DNA from: JABWBH01 sp964526695
Lineage (GTDB): Bacteria; Planctomycetota; Phycisphaerae; UBA1845
Assembly (NCBI GenBank): GCA_964526695.1
Contig: CAZGJA010000089.1
Coordinates: 224,950-288,949 of the forward strand
Reading direction: 5' to 3'
DNA: 64,000 nt
Made by a program: the position numbers and the translations under genes. The notes beneath the pieces were generated by a model. The model worked only from the letters and a program-made list of their open reading frames with translations. It was not told the origin of the DNA and searched no databases. Position 1 is the first letter of the stretch. Each line of letters begins with the position of its first letter. Below are positions 51,206-60,378 of the stretch, in pieces.

Positions 51206-52003
51206 ATGGACAACACGACAGATCGCGCACATGAATGTCGCACTGATGAGATCGAGCGACTTCGATTGCACCGGGGGCTTAGTCTGGACAAGCTGGCGCG
51301 CGACGCCCGCATCCACATCAGAACGCTGAAGCGGCTCCTCCGCGGCAATCGAGCTTATCTCCACACGATTGCACGAATAGCGGAAGCTCTAGGCACGCGC
51401 TGCGACAACCTCCTGCTTCATCCACCAGGCCTCGCTCCACTCGCGTCTGACGAACACACGCTTTCCGAGTTTGCGCTGGCCATTTCGCTGATAGGGCGGT
51501 GCGACTCCAGCAGCGATGTCACCCACCTCACCCGCATCGCGCCGGCAATCGCGGAGGAGCTTCGGCAGAAGGGAGTCTCACTCGCGTCGTACGAATCAAC
51601 GCTTCAGGTGTCCACTCCGCTCTCCGCGGAATCGCCCGAGACTATTGTGCTACTCTACGGTCGCAAAGAAAACGGCTCGCCCATGTGGGTCTTCGTGGCA
51701 CTCCACCCAAGTAAGATTGCGCTGTTCCTCAAGGGCCAGCCCGAGCAGCACATCGACCTCTTCAATTTCACATCACTAGGCCGTATCGTGTACTATGGCT
51801 ACGAGTTGTATCCGCCGGATGATACGGTTGCTTTCGTGACTAATCTGACAGGCGTCGATTGTCGCCCGCTCGCCGATGTGTTGCGGCACATTACGAGCAC
51901 AGAGGCATTCATACGATCGCTTCCTTCAGAGTTACTTTCTGCGCCGATTGACCGCTTTCTGATTACCGGCGTGCGAGCAATTTGTGACGCAACGCCGGAT
52001 TGA
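51206..52003 (+). CDS. XRE-type regulator with large C-terminal domain
   Basis: A 265-residue protein. Residues about 10-60 form a lambda-repressor-like helix-turn-helix (LRLHRGLSLDKLARDARIHI, TLKRLLRGNRAYLHTIARIA). The remaining 200 residues are a separate alpha/beta domain (HPSKIALFLKGQPEQHIDLF; YGYELYPPDDTVAFVTN) with no match I know; it could be a ligand- or peptidase-like switch, but I see no catalytic motif. The gene is divergent from the integrase operon across about 160 bp, the classical place for an element-maintenance repressor. Lower GC than neighbours. Confidence 0.8.
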   Translation: MDNTTDRAHECRTDEIERLRLHRGLSLDKLARDARIHIRTLKRLLRGNRAYLHTIARIAEALGTRCDNLLLHPPGLAPLASDEHTLSEFALAISLIGRCDSSSDVTHLTRIAPAIAEELRQKGVSLASYESTLQVSTPLSAESPETIVLLYGRKENGSPMWVFVALHPSKIALFLKGQPEQHIDLFNFTSLGRIVYYGYELYPPDDTVAFVTNLTGVDCRPLADVLRHITSTEAFIRSLPSELLSAPIDRFLITGVRAICDATPD

Positions 52004-52113
52004 GCGCAGACCATCATGTTCGCGGCGCCGAAATGGCGCGGTCATAAGCACAAGCATTGACTTGCGCGCACACATGTTGTATGGGTTGAGATCAGCGTCA
52101 TCGCGTAGAGTGC

Positions 52114-52407
52114 ATGATCGATAATAACACCGTAGCTATACTAACAAAAACAAACGACCTGTTGGAGCGCTTTGGCGTGCATCCGTGCGATGTTGTCGTG
52201 ACGACACGCTCGGACGACAAGCGCGGCACCGTCCTGTTCTTTGAGACGCCGCCGCCCGATCCTGAAGGCGAAGAGCGGTTCTTTCGCATGCTGACGCACT
52301 TGGGCCTTTCCGATACTCAGTTGGAGCTAGCGGGAACCGACCGCCATATCTATGACAGGCTGCAGGAAGCGCTGAGTCGCGCGCCTCGCACCGGGCCGCG
52401 CCGCTGA
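52114..52407 (+). CDS. Small protein, unrecognised
   Basis: A 97-residue, mixed-charge protein (VAILTKTNDLLERFGVHPCD, then RGTVLFFETPPPDPEGEERF) in the same direction as the XRE gene, 110 bp downstream. The start has no strong Shine-Dalgarno. It converges with the WGR gene, whose stop lies 2 bp beyond its own. I recognise no family. Confidence 0.55.
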   Translation: MIDNNTVAILTKTNDLLERFGVHPCDVVVTTRSDDKRGTVLFFETPPPDPEGEERFFRMLTHLGLSDTQLELAGTDRHIYDRLQEALSRAPRTGPRR

Positions 52408-52408
52408 C

Positions 52409-52738
52409 TCAGGGAAGCATCGGCCCCAATATGCTTGGAGGCGCCCATTGCCAGACGGCTACTCGCCTCTCTGCCTTGACGCACTTTAGCCGATACGCAC
52501 ATCCGATCCGCTTCGGAGCCGAAAGCCGCCGCCGAAGCCGATCATGCACGATCGCTCGTGCTTCGTCCGGGTCGTGGCTTCCGAACCGGAGTTCCCGCAG
52601 CGGCCCGCCGACGCGGCCGTAGCGGACGGTGACGACCCAGTCGCCGAGCAGGTCGCGGCCGACGGACACTTCGTACCGGCGGTGATTGTTCCGCTCATCG
52701 CTGTGCGCTTCGAGTGCGATCGTCAGTAGGTCGAGCAC
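52409..52738 (-). CDS. WGR-domain protein
   Basis: A 109-residue protein dominated by a WGR-like domain: RRYEVSVGRDLLGDWVVTVR, YGRVGGPLRELRFGSHDPDE and a helix AIVHDRLRRRL. WGR domains are found in PARP-type enzymes and in small bacterial proteins and are thought to bind nucleic acid; here the W of the motif is Tyr. Its start overlaps the resolvase stop by 16 nt on the same strand, so the two are translationally coupled, suggesting a functional link between WGR protein and recombinase. Confidence 0.82.
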   Translation of the reverse strand: MLDLLTIALEAHSDERNNHRRYEVSVGRDLLGDWVVTVRYGRVGGPLRELRFGSHDPDEARAIVHDRLRRRLSAPKRIGCAYRLKCVKAERRVAVWQWAPPSILGPMLP

Positions 52739-53316
52739 GCCGCCTCCGCCTGCTCGGATTCCCGAATGTATTGGTAGAGCGTCTCCCGGCTGATCCCGAA
52801 CTCGCGGGCGAGCCGGGCCTTCTTCTCACCCGCAGCGGCCCGCGACCGAAGCTCCTGTACCTGCTCCGGGGAGAGTGCCCGCTTACGTCCCCGGTAGACG
52901 CCGCGCTGCTTGGCCAGTGCGATGCCTTCCCGCTGCCGTTCCTTGATGAGGTCGCGCTCGAACTGCGCGACGGCGCCGAGCACCGTGAGCATCAGGTTCG
53001 CCATCGGCGAGTCCTCGCCGGTGAACAGCAGGTTTTCCTTGATGAACTGGACGTGGACGCCGCGTTTGGTCTGTTCCTGCACGATGCGGCGCAGATCGTC
53101 CACGTTGCGGGCCAGGCGGTCCATGCTGTGGACCACGATCGTGTCGCCCTCGCGGGCGTAAGCGACGAGCGCCTTGAGTTCAGGACGGTCGGTGTCCTTT
53201 CCGGATGCCGCGTCGGTGAACACGCGGTCGAGTTGCACGCCTTCGAGTTGCCGCTCCGCATTCTGATCGTACGAACTGACCCGTACGTACCCGATCCGTT
53301 GACCCTTCCCCGACAC
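52723..53316 (-). CDS. Small serine resolvase/invertase
   Basis: Resolvase-family serine recombinase of 197 residues with catalytic Ser14 (GYVRVSSYDQN), the active-site VHSMDRLARNVDDL, FERDLIKERQREGI in the E-helix, and a C-terminal helix-turn-helix (LAREFGISRETLYQYI). It lies immediately downstream of a ~140-bp region rich in CTGACAG/CTGTCAG repeats that looks like its res site and promoter. Likely roles are resolution of element multimers or inversion. It is distinct from the large integrase. Confidence 0.93.
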   Translation of the reverse strand: MSGKGQRIGYVRVSSYDQNAERQLEGVQLDRVFTDAASGKDTDRPELKALVAYAREGDTIVVHSMDRLARNVDDLRRIVQEQTKRGVHVQFIKENLLFTGEDSPMANLMLTVLGAVAQFERDLIKERQREGIALAKQRGVYRGRKRALSPEQVQELRSRAAAGEKKARLAREFGISRETLYQYIRESEQAEAACSTY

Positions 53317-53460
53317 CTTCCCCCCATACTGTCAGGAATGGTCTATGACATCGCGCCGCACCTGTCAACAAATACTTGAAGCGACTCTACTCTGACAGGC
53401 TCCGCGCAAACTGTCTGACATCAGGCTGGGGTAGACCCCAACCTGACAGTGTGCGCGGGG
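53317..53460. promoter_or_regulatory. Probable res site/promoter of the resolvase
   Basis: Within 144 bp upstream of the resolvase start the hexamer CTGTCA/TGACAG recurs: ACTGTCAG (53328-53335), CTGTCA (53362-53367), CTGACAG (53392-53398), ACTGTCTGACA (53410-53420) and CTGACAGT (53443-53450). A small hairpin TGGGG-TAGA-CCCCA is at 53427-53440. Multiple inverted recombinase-binding sites next to the recombinase gene are the normal layout of a res site. Confidence 0.6.
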
Positions 53461-53547
53461 CTCGACTCCCATGCACTCGGTCCGCATTTTTCATGTACAC
53501 AAGTAGCAGATTGTGCTACGTCATTCGGACCACGAACCACGGCCCGC

Positions 53548-53760
53548 ATGTCCACTCCCAACCCACTTCACCTCGCCAACACCGCACAGCAGATGGCTCG
53601 CAACGCACCCGCTGCCGACGCTGTTGTATTCAACAAGGTCGCAATGTGCTCTATGGGGGTCATGGCTATCGCGTCTGTCGTGCAGATTCTTCAGCCGCTA
53701 CTACGCGACCTGAACCGCCATGACTCTGCCAAGCGCCAGGCACATGGCCGCGGCCGCTAA
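53548..53760 (+). CDS. Small protein with one hydrophobic segment
   Basis: A 70-codon frame from ATG 53548 (MSTPNPLHLANTAQQMARNA) with one hydrophobic stretch (MCSMGVMAIASVVQILQPLL) and a basic tail. No convincing Shine-Dalgarno. It precedes the propeller gene by about 100 bp on the same strand. It may be a small membrane protein; I cannot confirm that it is expressed. Confidence 0.4.
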   Translation: MSTPNPLHLANTAQQMARNAPAADAVVFNKVAMCSMGVMAIASVVQILQPLLRDLNRHDSAKRQAHGRGR

Positions 53761-53866
53761 ACCCCCGGTACGTCATGTCGGCCCTCAGGCGGCTTGGCGG
53801 TTAACCGTTTGTTTACGCACACGCTGTAGGGTTCCCCAATGCATCGCTAACCACAATGGAGTCTTT

Positions 53867-55714
53867 ATGTCCGGCCGCCGCTTTGCTCTCGCACTCTTCG
53901 GCATTCTATGTTTCGCTAGCATTCCCTGCCACGCCGTATCAGCGTACATTGCGAACTACGGGGCAGCCAATGTCTCCGTTATTGATCTCGATTCGAATAC
54001 GGTAACTGCCACTGTGTCGGTAGGAAGCCTGCCCAATGGCGTCAGCGTGACCCCGAGCGGCACCAAGGCATACATCAGCAACATCTCCGGCGATTCTGTG
54101 TCGGTCATCAATACTGCTACCAACACTGTGTCCGCGACCATCACCGGTTTCAGCGGGCCGGAAGGCCTCGCCACAATGCCGGATGGTAGCGCCGTCTACG
54201 TAGCGAACTCAGATGGCGACAATGTGAAGGTCATTACTACTTCCTCGGACACAATTACAGCTACCGTCAATGTTGGCGATGCACCATCAGCCGTCGCCAT
54301 AACGCCAGATGGGGCAAAGGCATACGTCACGAATGTGAATGGCAACACCGTATCCGTCATCAATACGGCAACCAATACCGTGTCGAGCACGATAAGCGTC
54401 GGCAACGATCCCGGCGGCATCGCAGTCACAGCCGATGGCACGAAGGCATACGTCGCCAATAATCAAGACGACACTGTCTCAGTAATCAACGTGTCTAGCG
54501 GAACCGTGACTGCCACAATCCCAGTCGGCGATCAGCCGAACGGCGTTGCGGCTACACCCGACAGTGCCAAAGTCTTTGTCGCAAACACATACGCCGACTC
54601 AGTCTCCGTAATCGCGACCGCTACGAACGCGGTGCTTGCGACCATCGCGGTCGGAGATGGCCCTGTAGGCGTATCTGTGACTGCGGATGGGGCGTTCTTG
54701 TACGTGGCAAATGGACAGTCAGACAACGTCTCGGTGATCGACATTGCCACGAATGCCGTCATTGACACCATTGCTGTAGGAGATAGCCCGTTCAGCGTGG
54801 GTCAGTTCATCCAACAGATCCTCCCTCCAGGAAGCGGCACCGCCTACGTCTCCTACTCGGACTCAGGCGCGGTGTATGTCGTGAACACGGCGACGAATGC
54901 GGTTACAGGCACGATCTTTGTCGGGACCACCCCTGGCGGCGCCGCTTGGCTTCCGGATGGAACCAAGGCATATGTGCCAAACTTCGGGTCTGACAACGTG
55001 TCAGTCATCAATCCAGCGACCAACGCCGTCACCGCCACTATCACCGTGGGCGACGGCCCCACGGGCATTGACTTCCTCCCTGACGGGACGAAGGCCTACG
55101 TGGCCAACTACTTTTCGGACAACGTCAAGGTCATCACCACCTCGAACGATACCGTGTCTGCCACCATCACCGTAGGTGATGCTCCTTGGGGCACGGCGGT
55201 GACCCCCGACGGCAGCAAGGCGTATGTAGCCAACGTCAATGGGAATACGGTGTCGGTCATCAACACGTCGAACAACACCGTTAGCGCGACCATCAACGTC
55301 GGCACGGGGCCACGGGGCGTAGCCATTACGCCCGACGGCAGCAAGGTCTACGTCGCGAACACCGGGTCAAACAACGTCTCGGTGATTTCAACGGCGTCGA
55401 ACACCGTTACGGCGACGGTCAACGTCGGCACCTACCCCAGCGGCTTGGCAGTGTCGCCGGACGGAGCCAAGGTGTATGTCGCCAACCAGGATACGGACAC
55501 CGTCTCGGTCATCAGCACCTCGACCGACACCGTCAGCACGACCATCGGCAGTGCTGGGGATGGACCGTTCGGAGTCGCCTTCACGCAGGACGGCACCAAA
55601 GCCTTTGTCACCAACTACTTCTCCGGCGCATACACCGTCATCGACACGGCGACGAACACGGTGGTGAAGACGATGGGGTCACACCCTGCCACGCTGGGCA
55701 AGTTCATCCAATGA
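53867..55714 (+). CDS. Exported YVTN beta-propeller protein, two 7-bladed propellers
   Basis: Exported protein of 615 residues: GGAG before ATG 53867 and a signal peptide (FALALFGILCFASIPCHAVS). The rest is 14 repeats of about 40 residues of the YVTN family, each with SVINTATNTV.ATI and a G..P.GVA.TPDG.KAYV.N portion. After seven repeats there is a break (GQFIQ then a Gly/Ser-rich linker), then seven more ending GKFIQ, so the protein is two tandem seven-bladed propellers. Such proteins are surface-associated and bind ligands or carbohydrate; no catalytic site is seen. Probable cargo of the element. Confidence 0.88.
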   Translation: MSGRRFALALFGILCFASIPCHAVSAYIANYGAANVSVIDLDSNTVTATVSVGSLPNGVSVTPSGTKAYISNISGDSVSVINTATNTVSATITGFSGPEGLATMPDGSAVYVANSDGDNVKVITTSSDTITATVNVGDAPSAVAITPDGAKAYVTNVNGNTVSVINTATNTVSSTISVGNDPGGIAVTADGTKAYVANNQDDTVSVINVSSGTVTATIPVGDQPNGVAATPDSAKVFVANTYADSVSVIATATNAVLATIAVGDGPVGVSVTADGAFLYVANGQSDNVSVIDIATNAVIDTIAVGDSPFSVGQFIQQILPPGSGTAYVSYSDSGAVYVVNTATNAVTGTIFVGTTPGGAAWLPDGTKAYVPNFGSDNVSVINPATNAVTATITVGDGPTGIDFLPDGTKAYVANYFSDNVKVITTSNDTVSATITVGDAPWGTAVTPDGSKAYVANVNGNTVSVINTSNNTVSATINVGTGPRGVAITPDGSKVYVANTGSNNVSVISTASNTVTATVNVGTYPSGLAVSPDGAKVYVANQDTDTVSVISTSTDTVSTTIGSAGDGPFGVAFTQDGTKAFVTNYFSGAYTVIDTATNTVVKTMGSHPATLGKFIQ

Positions 55715-55787
55715 GCACTCTCGAATCTGCCCGGCGTGTCGCGGCGTGGCCGCGCTGTCCGCTCAGCAACCAGGGTACAGGAGTCGC

Positions 55788-56726
55788 ATGGGTCTCGACG
55801 TGAACATGGTCGAAGCCATCATTCGGGAGCACAAGCACCGCCCGATCGACGGCGATGTCCTGCTGATGGGAAGGCAAACGGTCTACTTGTCTCCGGCGGC
55901 CACCCTCGCACTGCTCAGCGAGAACGGCCTTCAGCCGCGCCTGAAGCCCGGACAGATCGTCGTGGACACGCAGACGATGAACCGGAACGCCAAGACGATG
56001 GAGACACAGGCAGAGCTCATAAGTGACCGGTCAGTGTTTGAGTTGCTCGGCGCCAAGTCGGTGCGAGCTCTCGATCACTCGGACTACGAAGGAGCCGAGG
56101 TCATACACGATCTCACGGCGCCACTGCCCGAGGCTCTTCGAGGCACCGCCGACTTCATCGTGGATGGCAGCACCTTGGATAATACGTTCAGTCCAGCGCT
56201 GACTATCAAGACCTATGCCGAACTCCTGCGTCCTGGCGGGCGCCTGCTCATGGCCAACATGCTGACGAATCACCACGAACCGTACAACATGATGCCCCCA
56301 CTGTGGTACTTGGACTACTTCACAGCAAATCGCTTTGTGGACTGCAAGGTGTACATCAGCCTACGGCGTGGTGATGCCTCCAATGCTTTCTGCATTGACC
56401 TGGAGCATCTCATGAACCCGGAGCGCGGCGTGTCCGGCTTCGAGTCACCATACGAGATGGGCGTGGTGGTGTTCGCTGAGAAGGGGGTGGAGTCAACGAG
56501 CTACGTCTCCCCATCCCAGCAGCACTACCGCTCGCAGACGGAGTGGAACACCTATCGCGAGAATCTTGCGGTGATCAGGTCCAACACCAGGCCCCACCTT
56601 ATCCGGTCCAGAGGCCGGATGTTCTTCTTCAATGCGCGTCGCGGACACCTGTTCATGGATGAGCATTTCGAGGCCATTGATCCCACACGCGCGGCGGAAC
56701 GCGAAAGGGCGAGAGATCGCCGCTAG
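55788..56726 (+). CDS. Methyltransferase-like protein
   Basis: A 312-residue protein starting at ATG 55788, with AGGAG 4 nt upstream. The first part, EAIIREHKHRPIDGDVLLMG, followed by RQTVYLSP, belongs to a poorly described family often found near surface-polysaccharide genes. The middle segment DFIVDGSTLDNTFSPALTIK then YAELLRPGGRLLMANML reads like the later motifs of a SAM-dependent methyltransferase, but the glycine-rich motif I is not evident. It follows the propeller gene by 73 bp on the same strand and may be cotranscribed. Function uncertain. Confidence 0.65.
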   Translation: MGLDVNMVEAIIREHKHRPIDGDVLLMGRQTVYLSPAATLALLSENGLQPRLKPGQIVVDTQTMNRNAKTMETQAELISDRSVFELLGAKSVRALDHSDYEGAEVIHDLTAPLPEALRGTADFIVDGSTLDNTFSPALTIKTYAELLRPGGRLLMANMLTNHHEPYNMMPPLWYLDYFTANRFVDCKVYISLRRGDASNAFCIDLEHLMNPERGVSGFESPYEMGVVVFAEKGVESTSYVSPSQQHYRSQTEWNTYRENLAVIRSNTRPHLIRSRGRMFFFNARRGHLFMDEHFEAIDPTRAAERERARDRR

Positions 56727-56791
56727 TCGTCCTTTCCACGAACGCGCAGATTCCATTCCCCTGCTCTACGTCGCCTGGTTCGCTGACCCCA

Positions 56792-57208
56792 TCACCAGTC
56801 AATCGAATCGATCACCGTCTCGCGTTCGCCTGCCTCCATGCCGGCGGCGCGGTCCGCCTCTTGAATCCACGGCACGCGGTGCCGCGTGATGCCCTCGAAA
56901 AGCCGCACTGTCGGCCGCACTTCGGCGTTCAGGTTGCGGCCCTTGATGCGGATCTTCCTGCCCGCGACCGAGAGCGTGATGCCTTCGGACGGGTTGAACT
57001 CCACATGGTCCATGTAGCCGTAGCCGACGGCCAGAATGGAGCCGTCCTTCCGCCGAAGCTCCAGCATCCGCGAGAAGTCCTTCACGCCGCGCAACCAGCC
57101 GAAACCGCCTAAATCGTCGGCCGCGTCAATGTCTGTCACCACCGACTGCCCGCCGAGTCCGGCGGCAATCTTCGGCGCGTACCGGTGAAGCACGGAACTA
57201 TCGCTCAT
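56792..57208 (-). CDS. Conserved-looking protein coupled to the relaxase
   Basis: A 138-residue protein with segments such as VKDFSRMLELRRKDGSILAV and GRKIRIKGRNLNAEVRPTVR. Its start overlaps the relaxase stop by 11 nt on the same strand, so it is translationally coupled and probably assists the relaxase or element regulation. The C-terminal ERETVIDSIDW has no known match. I recognise no family. Confidence 0.7.
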   Translation of the reverse strand: MSDSSVLHRYAPKIAAGLGGQSVVTDIDAADDLGGFGWLRGVKDFSRMLELRRKDGSILAVGYGYMDHVEFNPSEGITLSVAGRKIRIKGRNLNAEVRPTVRLFEGITRHRVPWIQEADRAAGMEAGERETVIDSIDW

Positions 57209-59846
57209 GGGTCATCCCCTCGCGTTCGTGGTCCAGGACAGGCACGGCCGGCATAAGGGACTCCATGCGATGGAGGTGCTCAGCGCGTTCGCGGAGTGTG
57301 CCAATGCCGACGAGCTCCGTCGCCGTGATGCGATCGTCCGAGTGACTGACCGCGTCCAGGAGCGATTCCTTGTCGTCGGTGTAGACCGTCACTCCCTTCC
57401 GCCCGCGCGAGACCGATACGTAAAACTGCTGGGTGGAGCTTGCTGGGAATGACTGCGCCGACTGCCCGATGAAGACGCGCTTCACCGTTTTGCCTTGCGA
57501 GGCGTGCGAAGTCACGACGTACCCGTGTGCCAGGTGCCCGAAATCCCTCGCGATCGTCTTCCCGTTGGTGAGCCGGATGTCGCCCTTGGGCGTGAACCCC
57601 GCCACCGTGCACAGGGTTCCATTATTGAGATCGCCTTGCTCGTCGGCCGTCTTGCCGTTCCGGGTGATCCGCAGCTTGTCGCCCGGCGCCACCGGCAGGA
57701 AGCTCGGAAGGAAGACCTGGAACTTGCCGGCCTGGTCGAGCGGCAGCGGGTCGCTGCCGACGACGACACGCTGCCCCTTCCTGAATCCCTTCGCGTTCTG
57801 GTGGAAGACCAGCACGTCGCCGGGGGAGTAATTGAGCGGATCGGCCCGCTCGCCTTCGGTCAGGTTCGCGCTTTCGAGGATATCGAGGCGGCGCTCGCCG
57901 GGGCCGAGTTCACCCGACTGCTTGAGCCGTGCGCGAATTTCATCGGTGATCCACTCTCCCTCAAGGTGCGTCGGCGAGACGACGAGAGCCGCATCGTCCG
58001 ACTTGTCCGCTTGGATCGCGGCCACGTAGTCGGCGGCGAGCATCTTGTACCGCTCCGTCTCCGGCACTTCCCTGATCCAGCCGAGATCGTCGAGCCGGCG
58101 GAAGCCCTCTTCCGTTCGGCCTTCGGAGAGCGCCCGCACCGCCTGCTTGTAGTCGCCGTCCTGCCGCTGAATCTCCCGGATGTTCGCGGGAACCAGGCCA
58201 GCTTCTTCTTCGAGTAGCCGCAGCGCCGCGCCGCGCTCCACCGATCCGTGCTGCCGCCTGTCGCCCGAGAGAATGACGCGGGCATCCAGCCGAGCGGCCA
58301 GGTCGAAGACTTCGCGCATGGACTTCGTACCGAGGAGTCCCGCTTCGTCGATCCAGAGCACCTGCCCCTGCATGCTCCGCTGCATCCGCTCATCGCGAAG
58401 CAGGCGCGCCACCGTGTCGGCGCCGGCGAACCCTTCCTTCTCTCTGAGCACGAAGCGGCTGGCGTCCGCCGACGGCGCGAAGACGAACACGCGCCTCCCA
58501 TTCCCTTCGATCGCCTCCACGGCTTCCTTCATCATCGTCGTCTTGCCCGTCCCCGCCGCGCCGCGAATCAGCATCACGCGATCACGCGAGTTCAGGACAT
58601 GCTCGACCGCGTGTCGCTGATCGTGGTTGAGCCACTCGCGGGCAAAGACGCGCCTTCCGATGCCGAGTGTGCGGCACGCGCCCCTGCCCTCGCGTGCGAA
58701 GTCGAGCATCCGGCGCTCTTCTGCGAGCACTTCCCGCGTCGTGACCATCCGCCGCCCGTCGCGCTCGGCGCTGATGAGATTCTCCCGTGCCAGTGTGTCC
58801 ACTATCCGTTCCGGCGGCACTGCGCCGACCGACCGTTTCAGCGCTTCGGCCAGGAGCTTCCGTTCCGGGACGACCGAGGCACGCTCGAAACAATGCTCCA
58901 TCGCCAGCCGCACAGCCTCGCGGGCCGAGCGGTCGTCCTCCGCGATGCCCTCTTCCCCCACCCGCCCCTTCACTCCCGTCATCGCCGCCAGCTCCTCCGG
59001 CGAAAGCCGGGCGGTCCACTGCTCGCGCAGCTCCTCCATCGACAGGTCTTTCTGCTTGTGCTCCCGTGTCTTGGCCCCCAGCTCGCCCTTGGCGTCCGGA
59101 TGGGTGATGCCCATTTCCTTCGCCAGCTTCTCTATCTGTGCGGTCCGCCGCGAAAACTTGCCGATGGCCGAGGACGGCACGCCCGTCAGTTCCCAGCCCT
59201 GCCGCGTCCGCTGCGTAGGCAGCCCGAGTTCCTCGAGCCGCCGCGCCAGCCGCGAGTGGAACACCGCCTCGAAGAACGGGCCGTCGCGCTTCACGCCCGC
59301 GAACTGCCCCGCCTTCCAGCGTGATTCCTTGTCGTCCCAGGTGGTATTGAACACGAAGCAGTGCACGTGCAGGTGCGGGTCGGGCACGCCCTCCACCGGA
59401 CGGGCCGTGAAGTGGATGAACTCGCCCCACACCATGTTGCCGGTCGTCCGGTCTTCGTTCCGCCCGCCCGCGCGGACGCGGGTCTGCATTTCCGCTTCGA
59501 TGTCCTGCATGGTCGCATCGACCGACTCGCGGAAGGCGTCGAGGATGCGCTCGTCGCGCGTGAGGCCGTAGAGCAGCGAGACAGACTTCGGCACGTGGAA
59601 GTTGAAGTCGTAGCCGATGCGGCGGTTCTGCTTCTGCCGGAGCGTCAGCGTCTCCCCGGTCGCCGGGTTGCGGTTGTCGCACAGCGCGTCCCACGCCTCC
59701 CGTCGCACCGATCCGGCAAGGCCGAGCCGCTTGGACCCCTCGCCTCTCCAGCGGCCGACAAGCTCCTGACCCTCCGTGTAGTAGTCGGCGGTGGAGTAGT
59801 AGCTCTTGGCTCTGTCGGATGAACTGTTCTGACTGATTCGCAGCAT
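57198..59846 (-). CDS. MobF-family relaxase, TrwC/TraI-like
   Basis: Relaxase-helicase of 882 residues. The N-terminal relaxase domain has the paired tyrosines of the MobF type (Tyr16-Tyr17 and Tyr22-Tyr23 in KSYYSTADYYTEG), IGYDFNFHVPKSVSLLYGL, and the metal-binding HUH motif PHLHVHCFVF (His158, His160, His162). The helicase part carries Walker A GAAGTGKT (429-436) and RecD/TraI-type motifs to the C-terminus (SPGDVLVFHQN, HGYVVTSHASQGKT). It nicks oriT and unwinds the transferred strand. Length is close to TrwC (966). It is divergent from the gene at 60379, so oriT is expected in the gap between. Confidence 0.94.
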   Translation of the reverse strand: MLRISQNSSSDRAKSYYSTADYYTEGQELVGRWRGEGSKRLGLAGSVRREAWDALCDNRNPATGETLTLRQKQNRRIGYDFNFHVPKSVSLLYGLTRDERILDAFRESVDATMQDIEAEMQTRVRAGGRNEDRTTGNMVWGEFIHFTARPVEGVPDPHLHVHCFVFNTTWDDKESRWKAGQFAGVKRDGPFFEAVFHSRLARRLEELGLPTQRTRQGWELTGVPSSAIGKFSRRTAQIEKLAKEMGITHPDAKGELGAKTREHKQKDLSMEELREQWTARLSPEELAAMTGVKGRVGEEGIAEDDRSAREAVRLAMEHCFERASVVPERKLLAEALKRSVGAVPPERIVDTLARENLISAERDGRRMVTTREVLAEERRMLDFAREGRGACRTLGIGRRVFAREWLNHDQRHAVEHVLNSRDRVMLIRGAAGTGKTTMMKEAVEAIEGNGRRVFVFAPSADASRFVLREKEGFAGADTVARLLRDERMQRSMQGQVLWIDEAGLLGTKSMREVFDLAARLDARVILSGDRRQHGSVERGAALRLLEEEAGLVPANIREIQRQDGDYKQAVRALSEGRTEEGFRRLDDLGWIREVPETERYKMLAADYVAAIQADKSDDAALVVSPTHLEGEWITDEIRARLKQSGELGPGERRLDILESANLTEGERADPLNYSPGDVLVFHQNAKGFRKGQRVVVGSDPLPLDQAGKFQVFLPSFLPVAPGDKLRITRNGKTADEQGDLNNGTLCTVAGFTPKGDIRLTNGKTIARDFGHLAHGYVVTSHASQGKTVKRVFIGQSAQSFPASSTQQFYVSVSRGRKGVTVYTDDKESLLDAVSHSDDRITATELVGIGTLRERAEHLHRMESLMPAVPVLDHEREGMTHER

Positions 59847-60378
59847 GATGGCGCCATTTCCTAGCGCCTCATTCGCGATTGTTCAAGCACTTGTTCGCGT
59901 GTGAGTTGTTTCTTTCACGGCGTTTCACGGCATGCTGCGGCTGCCCTTCGTCCCGCCCGTGAGTCAGTCTCCACCGCGACGCCGGGTTCGCGTCTCAACG
60001 CGGCACAGAATGCTGTGATTGTGCCCTTGCCCGTTTAGCCCGCGCCAAGGCGAGTCCATTCGTCACCGTCATCGCTGCGCACCGTCGGCGCCGGCAGTCG
60101 CCCGGAGCGGTTCGCGCGGCAGGTTCGTCCCCTCTTCTCTTGCTGTTTCCTGCACCCACACACGGCCTGATTGACGGCATCGCTAAAGCCGCCGCCGGGC
60201 CGGTCAAGCAGAAAACCGGTTCCTCCCAACATCTTCACTGCGTTGCAGACGCGGGCCCCTCCCGTTTTCCGCTGTGACCCGTGCGCTCGCTGTCGCTCTC
60301 CCCGGCTGGGGCGGCTTCTTTCCGCGTGCCATCAGGCCGCGATGGGCGCGGCCGGAAACAAGAAAAGGAGACATCACC
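59847..60378. promoter_or_regulatory. Divergent gap upstream of relaxase; candidate oriT region
   Basis: 532 bp between two divergently transcribed genes, so it must hold both promoters. MobF elements usually have oriT next to the relaxase, but I find no clear nic-site inverted repeat: only a direct repeat TTTCACGGC at about 59,915 and 59,925, and a partial repeat CCGGGCCGGTC...AAACCGGTT near 60,190-60,215. Short open frames here lack start signals. AAAAGGAG for the downstream gene is at the right edge. Confidence 0.4.

Noticed and set aside
59995..60238. Small leftward frames in the gap upstream of the relaxase
   Set aside because: No ribosome-binding site and Arg/Ala/Gly-rich content; more likely promoter/oriT DNA.
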